A DNA stretch of 64,000 nt from CALKJP01 sp046299555 (GTDB lineage: Bacteria > Bacteroidota > Bacteroidia > JACCXN01). Below the pieces are notes generated by a model. It saw only the letters and a program-made list of their open reading frames with translations. It was not told where the DNA came from and made no database searches. Numbering within the stretch: position 1 is the stretch's first letter; every line of letters begins with the position of its first letter. Shown here piece after piece: positions 38,101-46,674 of this stretch. A program made the translations under genes and the position numbers. The DNA lies in NCBI GenBank assembly GCA_046299555.1, contig JBKBHS010000001.1, positions 558,001 through 622,000 of the forward strand, in the 5' to 3' direction.

Positions 38101-38682
38101 AACGATGGTACAACATCAGATATTGATACCGTATATACTACTAATACATTATCCGCAAATTGGACAAATTCAACAGACCCTAATTCTAACGTTGTTAAAT
38201 ATTGGCTAAGTATTGGTACAACTCCCGGTGCAACCGATGTATTAGGATGGACAGATGTAGGAAACAATACTGCTTATACTGCAAGCGCATTAACTTTAGT
38301 GCCTAATACGGTTTATTATACCAATGTTAGAGCTGAAAATGGAGCAGGTTTATTATCTAATGTTACAACATCGGATGGACAAAGGGTTTTAGCACCGCTT
38401 TCGGTACTTGAAAATTCAGAAAATATAGGTTTTGCGGTTTATCCCAATCCTTTACAAAACCATTTATTTGTACAGTTTGATGCCGGTAAATATGCAATTA
38501 ATGAAATTCGACTATATGATACTAAAGGAAGTTTAATTTTGGCAGAAAAGCTAAACTCTTCTAATACAGGAATTCAAACTCATACCATTACATTTAAACA
38601 AAAACTTCCTGCCGGTGTTTACAGTTTACAACTTATAAGTAATGAAAAATCTGAAACAATAAATGTTATAAAAGGAGAATAG
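35194..38682 (+). CDS. large secreted N-acetylmuramoyl-L-alanine amidase with T9SS sorting domain
   Basis: This is 1162 residues with a signal peptide at 1-19 (SSA/QSL). A PGRP/amidase_2 domain at about 185-376 has zinc ligands H216 or H217 (VVMHHGAS), H344 (TYHNAIGQT) and C352 (SCPG), plus YNYLIDKYGNFYQGR. Two tandem copies of an about 290-residue unit follow (about 384-674 and 675-962), each an Ig-like strand set plus a LamG-like region (GFFNDNF... GTGTNRR... NSYLAWWR and GFFYDNF... GTGTNRR... NSYFIWFR). A fibronectin-like domain (about 970-1070) and a type A sorting domain come last. It cleaves the peptidoglycan amide bond, presumably outside the cell against other bacteria or for nutrition. 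Confidence 0.9.
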   Translation: MKRTFTLIFAIALSIVSSAQSLSILTPSQVEDQTAKRGVNAQRFIFQNVSANNEHTILLSPQNSFSCFGMAWDLAANPPSKEALNFKYRTLAPDGSWTQWIDAEADFTPEETPTEMYWTDALFTYDASNHTAMEIKITLPVFAKKIVIDVFDGNADSDRKGEGLRDDAVEIKSAANCPAFPAIIPRSSWCGGAAPCSSVNATYTVTYINPTHVVMHHGASPNTYTNGQDVVRSYWNYHVNSLGWVDIGYNYLIDKYGNFYQGRRNPNLPNQDVRGAHAGNANSGSIGVNFLGNLDVSIATTAQLTKLHQLLAWWFDYRAIDPLGSAGMQTQSYGWQTQPRFTYHNAIGQTSCPGTDMISRMPSIRQAIRDSIDACNVSNLDVTAPTTTTNIPYNWRSNDFWAEFDDVDNPGGSGIEESYYQVMEYVNNEWRGNEQNGFFNDNFNSAIHPSWTQASGTWSINNGRLNQSNQSITNSNIYTPLTQNNQNSYLYHWQAYISGTGTNRRCGLHFFVDNPTLPNRGNSYLAWWRADSGNKFELYKVTNDVLSIVATNTSITVPVNQWFDCKVTYNPSSGLIEVFMNNTLIATYTDASPLQNGGFISLRNGDSDVMFDDLKVRLGRPNRAFVTIGANTNKDIRIQSPTNTQEAGRINTITKDGANNWSAVNTKNIFVDWTAPSTSINVNGNWQTSDFIANYTDADNVNGSNIDRRYYSVNDFNGTERRANHQRGFFYDNFDALHSDWTVQTGTWTINNGILQQTDNAVNNSNIWAPLKQNLSNRYMYKFKMRIDGTGTNRRGGFHYFCTDPLQPNRENSYFIWFRVDLGTLEFYKVSGDTLNQEKVIPLTTVAGQWYDITVVYDRITGETFVYRDNKLVGEWKDDFPFSNGDYISFRSGNSVLSIDSLRIYRTRLPQTNITIGTAAEDVRYENPNPNTPSANIHSIAVDSAFNLSNEFILPVNIDWSIPSAISSINDGTTSDIDTVYTTNTLSANWTNSTDPNSNVVKYWLSIGTTPGATDVLGWTDVGNNTAYTASALTLVPNTVYYTNVRAENGAGLLSNVTTSDGQRVLAPLSVLENSENIGFAVYPNPLQNHLFVQFDAGKYAINEIRLYDTKGSLILAEKLNSSNTGIQTHTITFKQKLPAGVYSLQLISNEKSETINVIKGE

Positions 38683-38707
38683 ATTAATTCGCATAAACCC
38701 ATCCAAT

Positions 38708-38744
38708 AAAAAGCCTGTAAATAGGAATATTTGCAGGCTTTTTT
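38708..38744 (+). terminator. terminator of the amidase gene
   Basis: AAAAAGCCTGTAAATA (38708-38723) pairs with TATTTGCAGGCTTTTT (38728-38743) through one G-T wobble, loop GGAA, followed by T-rich DNA. It begins 25 bases after the amidase stop codon. Confidence 0.9.
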
Positions 38745-38942
38745 ATTTGTTACCAAAATTAGTAATTGCTTGTTATATCAAATTTTGCATAATGCTGAAA
38801 TATGTATTAGCTTATAAAATACTAATGCATAAATTGGGATTTGTGCTGAGAATTTGGGATATATCCAAGATAAACATAATGTTTCATGGGCTCTTGGTAG
38901 CTTATCCAAATTTTAATAGCTTAATTTGGGTTAAATAGGAAT

Positions 38943-38978
38943 AAAAAAATCCCCGAAAATTCTTTCGGGGATTTTTTT
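38943..38978. terminator. bidirectional terminator before ppiD
   Basis: AAAAAAATCCCCGAAA (38943-38958) pairs perfectly with TTTCGGGGATTTTTTT (38963-38978) around ATTC. It serves the minus-strand foldase gene ending at 38996 and could also stop plus-strand readthrough. Between this and the preceding terminator (38745-38942) I see no convincing gene. Confidence 0.9.
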
Positions 38979-38995
38979 AAGTGAGATTAAAGTTT

Positions 38996-41098
38996 TTAAT
39001 AAAACTTTCCTCTGTTATCTATAATATTAGCTTTTTCTTTAAGAGCTTCAAACACTTCGCTATTAACTCTATTGCTTAATGCGCCACTTAATTGCAATTT
39101 ATAAGGATTGTAATCACTTACTTGTGCAGGTTCTGTAAAACTTTGCGGACTTACTAAAAATACTCCTGTTTCACCTTTAATAGGTTTTGATAAAGCTCCT
39201 TGTTTTGTTGCAAAAATAGTTCCTATAACACGAGGTTCTCTACCCATTCCCGGTATGGCAAATGCTGCAAAGCTTACATTATCTGCCGTTTCTACCGAAA
39301 CATTTAATTTTTGTGCAATGGCATCTAAACTACCTGCAGCTAATGCTGCATTAATTTCATTTATAAATTGTTCTGCTTTTTTATCTTTTTTAGCACCTAA
39401 CTCTACTTGAGTTTTAACTTGTTCTAAGGTTGCATACCCTTTTTCGCGTATCTCGGTTAAAATGGCTACAATAAATTTATTGTCAATTTCAAAAGGTTTT
39501 GATACAGAGCCTTCTTTGGTTTTATCATTATATACCCAACGGATTATTTCTTTTGAATTATTCATGCCCACTATATTGCGGTCAACTTCCTTTATATTTT
39601 CAGCTACTCTTTTTACAATACCCATTTCTTCAGCGGTTTTATCAAAAGATTCTTGATCGTTGGCTTTACTAACAAATTCACTTGCTTTAATATACACTTG
39701 TTGGGCTGTTTTACTACTTGGTTCTACTTGTTTTTCTAAGTATAACAATGTAGCTTTTTGTGTTGGAGCTGTTTTGTCTAAAATTTCAATTAAGTGAATG
39801 CCAAATTGTGAAATTACCACAGGCATATCTCCTTTTTTGCCATTAAAACAAGCATCATTAAAAGGTTTTACCATTGTCCCTTCAGTAAACCAACCTAAGT
39901 CACCACCATTTGACCCTGAACCTAAATCTTCGGAATGTTCTTTGGCTAAATCTTCAAATTTTTTCCCTTTTTTAATTAAAGTTTTTAAACTATCAATTTT
40001 AGCTTGAGCGCTGGCGGTATCGGTGCCATTTATTTTTACTAATATATGTCGTGCTTTAACCGAATCGGATGATGTTTGAACATCAATTACTTTAGCTAAC
40101 TTGTATATATTCCCTTCTTTATATGGTCCATGCACATAACCCTTACCGTTAGCAAATACTGGTTCTTCCATATCGGCCGGTAATTGAGATTTACTATACT
40201 TAGCTCCGTTTAACGGTAAGTCTGAATTAGCGGCTATAAAAGCTGTATCGTCTTCACTTTGGGCAAATTCATTTTTTAATGAAGAAATTTCTTCCAATAC
40301 TTTTTGGTCGTCTTCTTGCGATGGTAAAACATCAAACACTACATATTCAATTTTTCGCGAAGCTTCTTGCTCAAATTCATAAAGGTGCTCTTTATAATAT
40401 TTTTGCAAATCGGCATCGGTTAAAACAATCGTTGAATCAGGAATGGTATTATATCGTTTTGCTACATATTTAATGCTGGCTAAACGATTTTTAGCTTCAT
40501 AATCTAATTTAGCAAAAGCAGTAGGTACGTAAAGCCCTTTTGAAATTAAATTGTTGTATTTTTCATTTAATCGTTCGCGTTTTATAGATGATTCAAATTC
40601 AACCCAACGTGCTTTTGTTGCTCCACTTTCATCATTTTCCATATTTTTTAAAAATTTCAATACGGCATTTGGGTCGAATACTCCTGTTTCGGGGTTGGTA
40701 AATGCTTGTTTTACGGATGGGTGAGGATCGTTTCCGCGAACCATGTCATATAATTCTTGAGGGCTAACTACTAAGCCAAGTTCATTGTACTCAGCTTCCA
40801 TGATTATTTCGTTCAGCATTTGATTCCATGTTTGCTGACGGAGCATATCTTTTAATCCCTCATCAATGCTTTGTTGGCCGGTATTTAAACGATAGTTTTC
40901 TTCGGCTTTAGAAACTCTAAATTCAAATTCTTGACCGCTAATTCTTCTTCCGGCAACTTCGCCTATATCGGTTTGGGTGCGATTAAAAACAGAAGTATTA
41001 GAGGTAAGTAAATCGCCTGCAATAAAAAGAACTAATGCTCCACCTATTACCAAAAGCAATAGCCCTGATTTTTCTCTGATTTTTGCTAAAACTGACAT
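38996..41098 (-). CDS. ppiD: PpiD/SurA-type periplasmic peptidyl-prolyl isomerase
   Basis: This encodes 700 residues. An N-terminal membrane anchor (about 12-31, LLLLVIGGALVLFIAGDLL) is followed by a SurA_N-like domain (about 35-190), helical sequence, and a parvulin domain at about 345-445 (VKARHILVKI, EDLAKEHSEDLGSGSNGGDL, GWFTEGTMVKPFNDA). A long C-terminal chaperone region follows. It folds outer-membrane and exported proteins at the periplasmic face. It has its own transcription unit. Confidence 0.93.
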   Translation of the reverse strand: MSVLAKIREKSGLLLLVIGGALVLFIAGDLLTSNTSVFNRTQTDIGEVAGRRISGQEFEFRVSKAEENYRLNTGQQSIDEGLKDMLRQQTWNQMLNEIIMEAEYNELGLVVSPQELYDMVRGNDPHPSVKQAFTNPETGVFDPNAVLKFLKNMENDESGATKARWVEFESSIKRERLNEKYNNLISKGLYVPTAFAKLDYEAKNRLASIKYVAKRYNTIPDSTIVLTDADLQKYYKEHLYEFEQEASRKIEYVVFDVLPSQEDDQKVLEEISSLKNEFAQSEDDTAFIAANSDLPLNGAKYSKSQLPADMEEPVFANGKGYVHGPYKEGNIYKLAKVIDVQTSSDSVKARHILVKINGTDTASAQAKIDSLKTLIKKGKKFEDLAKEHSEDLGSGSNGGDLGWFTEGTMVKPFNDACFNGKKGDMPVVISQFGIHLIEILDKTAPTQKATLLYLEKQVEPSSKTAQQVYIKASEFVSKANDQESFDKTAEEMGIVKRVAENIKEVDRNIVGMNNSKEIIRWVYNDKTKEGSVSKPFEIDNKFIVAILTEIREKGYATLEQVKTQVELGAKKDKKAEQFINEINAALAAGSLDAIAQKLNVSVETADNVSFAAFAIPGMGREPRVIGTIFATKQGALSKPIKGETGVFLVSPQSFTEPAQVSDYNPYKLQLSGALSNRVNSEVFEALKEKANIIDNRGKFY

Positions 41099-41130
41099 TT
41101 TATATCTGGTTTATAAAATTAATTGGGTTG

Positions 41131-41138
41131 CGAATATA
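41131..41138 (-). promoter_or_regulatory. candidate -7 box of ppiD
   Basis: TATATTCG on the minus strand is one base off TAnnTTTG and lies 32 bases before the ATG at 41098. Confidence 0.35.
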
Positions 41139-41197
41139 CAATTGTTAATTAAAAAACACAAAGTCTTAATTTTGTTTTACTTGTAATAATAATAGGG

Positions 41198-42151
41198 TTA
41201 AAAAACTTGCTTTGCGATACGTTTTACCGATTCGGATTTGCCCATGGTGTAATAATGTATGCAAGGGGCGCCATGTTTAATTAATTCTTTTGATTGTTGT
41301 ACAGCCCATTCAATTCCTAATTCTTTAACTTCGTTATCGTTTTTACATTTTACAAGTTCATCGGCTAATTCGTCAGGAAAGTCGATATGAAATGTTTTGG
41401 GTAAAAAATGTATGTGTTTTAGTGTTGTTATGGGTTTAATACCCGGAATTATTGGTACATGAATTCCATTTTCACGACACAAATCTACAAATTGAAAAAA
41501 TTTTTTATTATCGAAAAACATTTGGGTAACGATATAATCGGCTCCGGCATCAACTTTTGCTTTTAAATAGTGCAAGTCGGTTTTCATGTTTAAAGCTTCA
41601 AAATGTTTTTCGGGATAACCGGCAACACCGATGCAAAATTGAGTTGGTGAAGCTTCGGTGATTTCATCGTCTAAATAAATTCCTTGATTCATTTTTACTA
41701 TTTGCCTTACTAAATCAATGGCATGAGCATGTCCGTTTTCTTCAGGCACAAAGCTGGTTTCGGTTTTTATGGGGTCGCCTCTTAATGCTAAAACGTTATC
41801 AATTCCTAAAAATTGAAGGTCAATTAGTGCATTTTCAGTTTCTTCTTTTGTAAAGCCGCCACAAATTAAATGAGGTATGGCATCAATTTTATATTTATTA
41901 ATAATGGCTGCACAAATACCAACCGTTCCGGGGCGTTTTCGAATATTTATTTTTTCAAGATAACCTTTTTCTCGTTTTTTATATATAAACTCTTCGCGAT
42001 GATAGGTTACATTAATGAATGAAGGTTCGAATTCAAGTAAAGGGTCTATACTTTCATATATTGAACTGATACTTTTCCCTTTTAACGGTGGTAATATTTC
42101 AAAAGAAAACAATGTTCTTTTGGCGTTTTTTAGATGTTCGGTAACTTTCAT
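41198..42151 (-). CDS. metF: methylenetetrahydrofolate reductase
   Basis: This 317-residue protein has the usual prokaryotic MetF length. Motifs: FSFEILPPLKG at the start (catalytic Glu), FINVTYHREE, IPHLICGGFTKEE, NVLALRGDPIKTE, FCIGVAGYPEKH, GADYIVTQMFFDNKKFFQFV and VPIIPGIKPITT. It is a flavin enzyme that reduces 5,10-methylene-THF to 5-methyl-THF for methionine synthesis. It is alone here; no methionine synthase is nearby and I see no SAM riboswitch upstream. Confidence 0.97.
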   Translation of the reverse strand: MKVTEHLKNAKRTLFSFEILPPLKGKSISSIYESIDPLLEFEPSFINVTYHREEFIYKKREKGYLEKINIRKRPGTVGICAAIINKYKIDAIPHLICGGFTKEETENALIDLQFLGIDNVLALRGDPIKTETSFVPEENGHAHAIDLVRQIVKMNQGIYLDDEITEASPTQFCIGVAGYPEKHFEALNMKTDLHYLKAKVDAGADYIVTQMFFDNKKFFQFVDLCRENGIHVPIIPGIKPITTLKHIHFLPKTFHIDFPDELADELVKCKNDNEVKELGIEWAVQQSKELIKHGAPCIHYYTMGKSESVKRIAKQVF

Positions 42152-42178
42152 TTAAAACAATTTCTTAAATTTTAAATG

Positions 42179-42186
42179 CAAAAGTA
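42179..42186 (-). promoter_or_regulatory. -7 promoter box of metF
   Basis: TACTTTTG on the minus strand fits TAnnTTTG and lies 27 bases before the ATG at 42151. Confidence 0.5.
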
Positions 42187-42236
42187 TAATTAAAATATTT
42201 TTTTATGGTAAAATGAATTTTAAAAGGATTGTAAAT

Positions 42237-44918
42237 TTATCTGATAAGTGTTACATGACCCGTAAAGGATTCGCGTTTGCCAAAAACATTAATAACATCA
42301 ACTAAATAAACATATACATCTTGTTTTGGTTTTGCTCCTTTAAAAGTTCCGTCCCAACCTTGTTCAGGATTATCTGTTTCAAAAATTAACTCGCCCCAGC
42401 GGTCAAATATTTTCATGTTAAACCATTTTATCCCCATCATTACCGGAATAAATGTGTCATTTAATCCATCGTTGTTATAAGGGGTAAAGGCATTGGGGAT
42501 AAATATGCGATATTCAGGGTTTACGCGCAATAAACCTGTAATAGTATCGGTACAGCCATTTTCGTTGGTTACAATTAATGTTGCAACATAGTTTCCGGTG
42601 TCGGCATAGGTGTGGGTATAATTATCTGTAAGAACAATGCTGTCGCCATCACCAAAATAAAGCAGGCTATTGTAGGCATCAGTTGATTGATTAAAGAAAG
42701 TAACATTGGGTTCAAAAATAGAAACTTCTGTGGGTTCAATTTTTAATCCTGCAGTAGGTTTTGGGAATACAGTTATATAATTAGGTTTTGTAATGGTTAT
42801 GGTATCTAAGCAACCGGATGTGGTAAAACTTGTTAAACTTACGGTATAAACTCCCGGTTGTGTATAAGTGTGTATCGGTGTTTCTTCGTTGGAGTAATTT
42901 CCATCTCCAAAATTCCAAGTGTAGTATAGTGGTGTTTGAGCTACTGCCAACTCACTAAATTTAACTGTTAATGGTACGCAACCTTGGCGAGCTAAGGAAT
43001 AAAAGTCAGATGCTATTCTTGGATATAGCCTTACTTGTAAAGTATCGCATTTATAACATCCATTTTCGGCCATGCATAAAATTACGTTTTCTGTCCCCAC
43101 TTGGCTAAAAATAACATTAGGCACTATTTGTAAATTAGAAGTGCTTATGTTTGCATTGGGACCAAAGAACCAATCAAACTGAACATCAGGGCCATAAACA
43201 CCGCCTGCAGTAAAAGTAAAATTATTATTGTCGATACAAGCAGCTGTGTCGCCCAGTATTATTGGTCGCAGTAGTGGATAAATCCTGAAAATTTCGGTAG
43301 TTGTATCAGCACAAGTTGGTCCGTAAGCAATTAGCGTTACGGTATAAATGCCACTATCAGGATAAGTATATCCTGTTTGAAATAATGTTGAAACATCGTT
43401 GGTAGTAGTAGGGTCACCAAAGTCCCAATAATAAGAATTTGCATGCTGACTTTGATTTAAGAAATTATAAGTAAATCCGTTGCAAAAGGTATCTTGAAGT
43501 GCAATTTGTGCAATTGCATCGGGTACAACGGTAATGGTATCGCGTAGTGTATCGGTGCAAATATTTTGTGTGGCAATTAATGTTACAACATGATTTCCGG
43601 GAGTATTAAATGACACATTGTTTACAGAAGCTCCGGTAGCAGTTGGTGGTGTTGCAGGGCCAAAATTCCAGTGGAATGTAGCATAAGGTTCATATTGTCC
43701 GCTAACGTTAAAATTCCAAGAGTTTCCGGTTAAGCATTGCTCTCCGTTAGGTGCGGTAAAAGATGGAAAAAATTCTTTATAAATGGTAAATGTTTGTGTT
43801 GTGGTATCTGCGCATGGCCCCGGATTAACAATAAGTGTTATGGTATAAGTTCCTGTATCGGGGAAGGTAAATGTTGGCTGAAAGGCCGTTGAGGTATCAT
43901 TGTTGCTATTGATTATACCAAAATCCCATAAATAGTTTGTGCCTCCCACACTTTGATTTAAAAAGGTATATGTTAGCCCATTACAATAATTTCCGTTTGT
44001 AAGTTGAAATTGAGGGGTTATAATTGCATCCACATAATACGGGCAGTTAACTACATTAAACTGAAAATCTCTTCTGCCTACACTTAATAATTGCCCATTG
44101 CGGTATTCGCTAACACACACGGCAACTACAAATTGTCCAATTTGTGTAGGCGTGCCTGTTAATAATCCTGTTTGAGGATTGATAGATAATGGCGGATTGG
44201 ATGTCATTGGGTATGTTCCGGTAAACGAACCACTATATGGAACTGATCCAAAAGGAGGAGCAGGGCTTACAACCGTAGGCATTGGGTTTTGAGGTGTAGC
44301 TCCTTCATAAGCATCGCACAATTCATACACCAGCGAATCGCCATCTAAATCGGTAGCAGAATGATTAAAACTTAATGGAACACCCGCACATACAAATATG
44401 GGAGGAAAATAATTAAATCGAGGATTACTGTTGCATGTAGCTAAACCCGGATCGGGGATATGAGCAGTATATGTTGAACCTACGTTTCCCGGACTATTAA
44501 TGTTTATAATCGTATTATTTCTGCAGCATCGTTGATAAGCTAAAGTGTATCCTCCTGCTAATGGAGGTAAATTTATGGTGGTAGTATAAACGCCTTCTTC
44601 AACACATACACCGGATGGTACTTGAAAACAAGGACTGTTAATACTTGGCGGAATGGTAGTAATAACAGGATTACTTATTTGTATGGTTTGAACCACTCCT
44701 CCTGATGAATTAAAAATGGTAATATTAGCAGGGTCATCAAAAGGAGCCATTCCATTTAAACAATCGCGGTAAATTTTGAGTTTTATTTCGTAATTATTAT
44801 TTCCTAAGCAGCGGTAAGTAAGCTCGCCTCCTACAATATGGGTTGCATTAACTGATACCGATAAAAATATCAGAAATAGCGGTAAAAGAAGTTTTAAATA
44901 TGTTTTAGTAGCATTCAT
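42237..44918 (-). CDS. PKD-repeat surface protein with type B T9SS (gliding-motility-associated) C-terminus
   Basis: This encodes 893 residues with a signal peptide at 1-25 (SVSVNA/THIVGG). The first 300 residues are the HIVGGELTYRCLGNNNYEIK type domain seen at the start of many Bacteroidota adhesin-like proteins. About five PKD repeats follow (YLWDFGIIN, YYWDFGDPTT, YTWNFGDGNYSNEETPIHTY, LLYFGDGDSIV). The last 85 residues are a type B sorting domain (FIPNAFTPYNNDGLNDTFIP ... FDRWGELIFET). It is anchored or released at the cell surface by T9SS and is a possible adhesin. It is monocistronic. Confidence 0.93.
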   Translation of the reverse strand: MNATKTYLKLLLPLFLIFLSVSVNATHIVGGELTYRCLGNNNYEIKLKIYRDCLNGMAPFDDPANITIFNSSGGVVQTIQISNPVITTIPPSINSPCFQVPSGVCVEEGVYTTTINLPPLAGGYTLAYQRCCRNNTIININSPGNVGSTYTAHIPDPGLATCNSNPRFNYFPPIFVCAGVPLSFNHSATDLDGDSLVYELCDAYEGATPQNPMPTVVSPAPPFGSVPYSGSFTGTYPMTSNPPLSINPQTGLLTGTPTQIGQFVVAVCVSEYRNGQLLSVGRRDFQFNVVNCPYYVDAIITPQFQLTNGNYCNGLTYTFLNQSVGGTNYLWDFGIINSNNDTSTAFQPTFTFPDTGTYTITLIVNPGPCADTTTQTFTIYKEFFPSFTAPNGEQCLTGNSWNFNVSGQYEPYATFHWNFGPATPPTATGASVNNVSFNTPGNHVVTLIATQNICTDTLRDTITVVPDAIAQIALQDTFCNGFTYNFLNQSQHANSYYWDFGDPTTTNDVSTLFQTGYTYPDSGIYTVTLIAYGPTCADTTTEIFRIYPLLRPIILGDTAACIDNNNFTFTAGGVYGPDVQFDWFFGPNANISTSNLQIVPNVIFSQVGTENVILCMAENGCYKCDTLQVRLYPRIASDFYSLARQGCVPLTVKFSELAVAQTPLYYTWNFGDGNYSNEETPIHTYTQPGVYTVSLTSFTTSGCLDTITITKPNYITVFPKPTAGLKIEPTEVSIFEPNVTFFNQSTDAYNSLLYFGDGDSIVLTDNYTHTYADTGNYVATLIVTNENGCTDTITGLLRVNPEYRIFIPNAFTPYNNDGLNDTFIPVMMGIKWFNMKIFDRWGELIFETDNPEQGWDGTFKGAKPKQDVYVYLVDVINVFGKRESFTGHVTLIR

Positions 44919-44935
44919 TAAAATGAGGCCGGAAT

Positions 44936-44943
44936 CAAAAATA
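44936..44943 (-). promoter_or_regulatory. -7 promoter box of the PKD surface protein
   Basis: TATTTTTG on the minus strand fits TAnnTTTG and ends 17 bases before the ATG at 44918. Confidence 0.45.
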
Positions 44944-45308
44944 CAATTTTATTTCAATTTTGTTCAAATCTTCCTAAAAATCATTGTTTTAGAGTTAAGA
45001 CGATGTTAAATTTTATAGTTGCTTTAAAATTGGTTTTGAGAACTAAATTTAAAAAACTCTTTTTTTCTTGACTTGTATCGTTTTTTTTTTTTTTTTTTTG
45101 AATCTCAACAATTTTATTATACTTATAAACATGCGATCTAACGGGGTAATTGCAACTTTGCATTTTAAGAAATACTAAATAGATTTTTAAATTTACAAGA
45201 AAATTCAAGCACGTAAAATAGAAAATCAAGTCTTTAGATAATATATACTATAATTTGGATTAGAATTGGGATATTATGATGTGTTGGAAGATTTCAAAAA
45301 TTAAAACT
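44944..45308. other. gene-free stretch with a T19 homopolymer
   Basis: No convincing gene lies between the PKD protein and the tandem paralogues. The one notable item is an uninterrupted run of 19 T at 45081-45099. A minus-strand frame across it exists only because the tract reads as lysine codons. Confidence 0.6.
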
Positions 45309-45974
45309 ATGAAAAAACTCTTTGTTTTAACCTTTATATTACCAATAGCCGTATTAGCTCAAGATTTTAATTATGCTAATATCCATAATAAAAATATTCT
45401 TAGTTTGATTGGATATTACAGGGTTGATTCAATTAAAAATTCAATTCCTTTTATATACAATATAGGCATTAATAAATTAGGAGTATCAGATTTTAAGTAT
45501 CTATCTTATGCCGGAATAAGTTTAGGAGGTAGAATCGTTTTAGGGAATAGCAAAAATAAAACGGTTTTAAACATTAGCTTAGATCCAGATTATTATTATT
45601 CTGCACCTTATTTTAAATTGTATAGCGTAAATAATATTAATTCACTTAGTAATGGTTTTTATTTTAGTAAAGGATTTGTTTCAGTATTTCTAAGGCAGGT
45701 TGTTCCTGTAAGAACGTATTTTGATATAAATGAAAATGCCCATTTAAACGATGCTCTTTTAAATATACCCTCAAAAGATGGATGGTATAACTATACAAAT
45801 ATTGGCTATTATACAGGAATAAATTTAGGATATTCTATAAAACAACGCTTTGATATTGTTCTTACGTATAATTTTGCCCGATTGAATAATATTAGATATT
45901 TTAATTCAACAAATAAACCAAATAATAATTTTAGCATAAATAAAATTGGTTTAAATGTATTTTACTTTTTTTAA
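45309..45974 (+). CDS. exported protein of unknown family, tandem copy 1
   Basis: This encodes 221 residues from the ATG at 45309 (an upstream ATG at 45276 would place 11 residues before the signal peptide). The signal peptide is MKKLFVLTFILPIAVLA/QDF. The mature part opens with FNYANIHNKNILSLIGYYRV, has alternating aromatic residues typical of membrane beta strands, and contains GYSIKQRFDIVLTYNFA. Copies 2 and 3 share the opening FNYxN..KN and the GYS.KQRFDI-like motif, so the three are paralogues. No known family recognised; an outer-membrane beta-barrel is an inference. Confidence 0.7.
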   Translation: MKKLFVLTFILPIAVLAQDFNYANIHNKNILSLIGYYRVDSIKNSIPFIYNIGINKLGVSDFKYLSYAGISLGGRIVLGNSKNKTVLNISLDPDYYYSAPYFKLYSVNNINSLSNGFYFSKGFVSVFLRQVVPVRTYFDINENAHLNDALLNIPSKDGWYNYTNIGYYTGINLGYSIKQRFDIVLTYNFARLNNIRYFNSTNKPNNNFSINKIGLNVFYFF

Positions 45975-46014
45975 AATTTATGGTACAAAAATAATTTCGA
46001 ATAGTGTTTTTATC

Positions 46015-46668
46015 GTGAAAAAATTATTGCTGATTTTCTTGCTTATTTTAAGTTTAAAAGGCTTTTCACAAATATACAATTATGGTAATACCGAAAAAAG
46101 AAACATAATAAATACAAGTATTCCTCAATTGTTTACCTTGGGATATGCCAGGATTTCTGATACTTCTGCACGTGTCTTAAAAATTTATTCTATACAAAGC
46201 TATTTAAATAATACAAGCTTTAGTAAAAACGCAAATCAGATTAATAGTGATATTGACTTAGGTGCTCATTTTGTATTAGTAAATAAACATAGATGGAAAT
46301 TAATTAGCATTTACAATGTTTTAGCATACTACGCTAAATATGAGCAATTTCAAAGTTCATCGTTTTCTCATCGATTAAATTTAACGGGAGGCTTATATCA
46401 AAATAAATATTTTTTTGCTTTGAATATAGGTGTTAATAATCCAATAGCTTACTATATAAAATATTCAAGTTTTTATTACGAACAATTACATTTAAATAAT
46501 AATGGTTTAAAGCCCGGGTGGCATAATAAAATCAATCAAATTGGATTTTATTCCGGACTTCAAGCCGGCTATTCCATTAAAAGATTTGATTTTATTGTAA
46601 GGAATCAATTTCCATTAAATAATTTAAGGAATCAAGGTTTATCTCTTCAAATTAATTATAAATTTTAA
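46015..46668 (+). CDS. exported protein of unknown family, tandem copy 2
   Basis: This encodes 217 residues if started at the GTG at 46015, which puts the signal peptide (VKKLLLIFLLILSLKGFS/Q) at the N-terminus as in its neighbours; the alternative ATG at 45955 overlaps copy 1 by 20 bases and adds a 20-residue extension. The mature part begins IYNYGNTEKRNIINTSIPQL and contains GLQAGYSIKRFDFIV near the end. It is clearly related to copies 1 and 3 but is the most divergent. It ends in a C-terminal Phe (INYKF), as many outer-membrane barrels do. Confidence 0.65.
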   Translation: MKKLLLIFLLILSLKGFSQIYNYGNTEKRNIINTSIPQLFTLGYARISDTSARVLKIYSIQSYLNNTSFSKNANQINSDIDLGAHFVLVNKHRWKLISIYNVLAYYAKYEQFQSSSFSHRLNLTGGLYQNKYFFALNIGVNNPIAYYIKYSSFYYEQLHLNNNGLKPGWHNKINQIGFYSGLQAGYSIKRFDFIVRNQFPLNNLRNQGLSLQINYKF

Positions 46669-46674
46669 TGACTT

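Noticed and set aside
38747..38938. Plus-strand open frame of 63 codons between two terminators
   Set aside because: It has no motif and an odd hydrophobic/aromatic composition, lies directly behind a terminator and has no promoter.
41198..42236. SAM riboswitch upstream of metF
   Set aside because: The about 85 bases between metF and the PKD gene are AT-rich with no stem arrangement that would fit a SAM aptamer.
44981..45229. Minus-strand open frame of 82 codons over the T19 tract
   Set aside because: It exists because the T run reads as lysines; there is no recognisable motif, no promoter box and unlike codon use.
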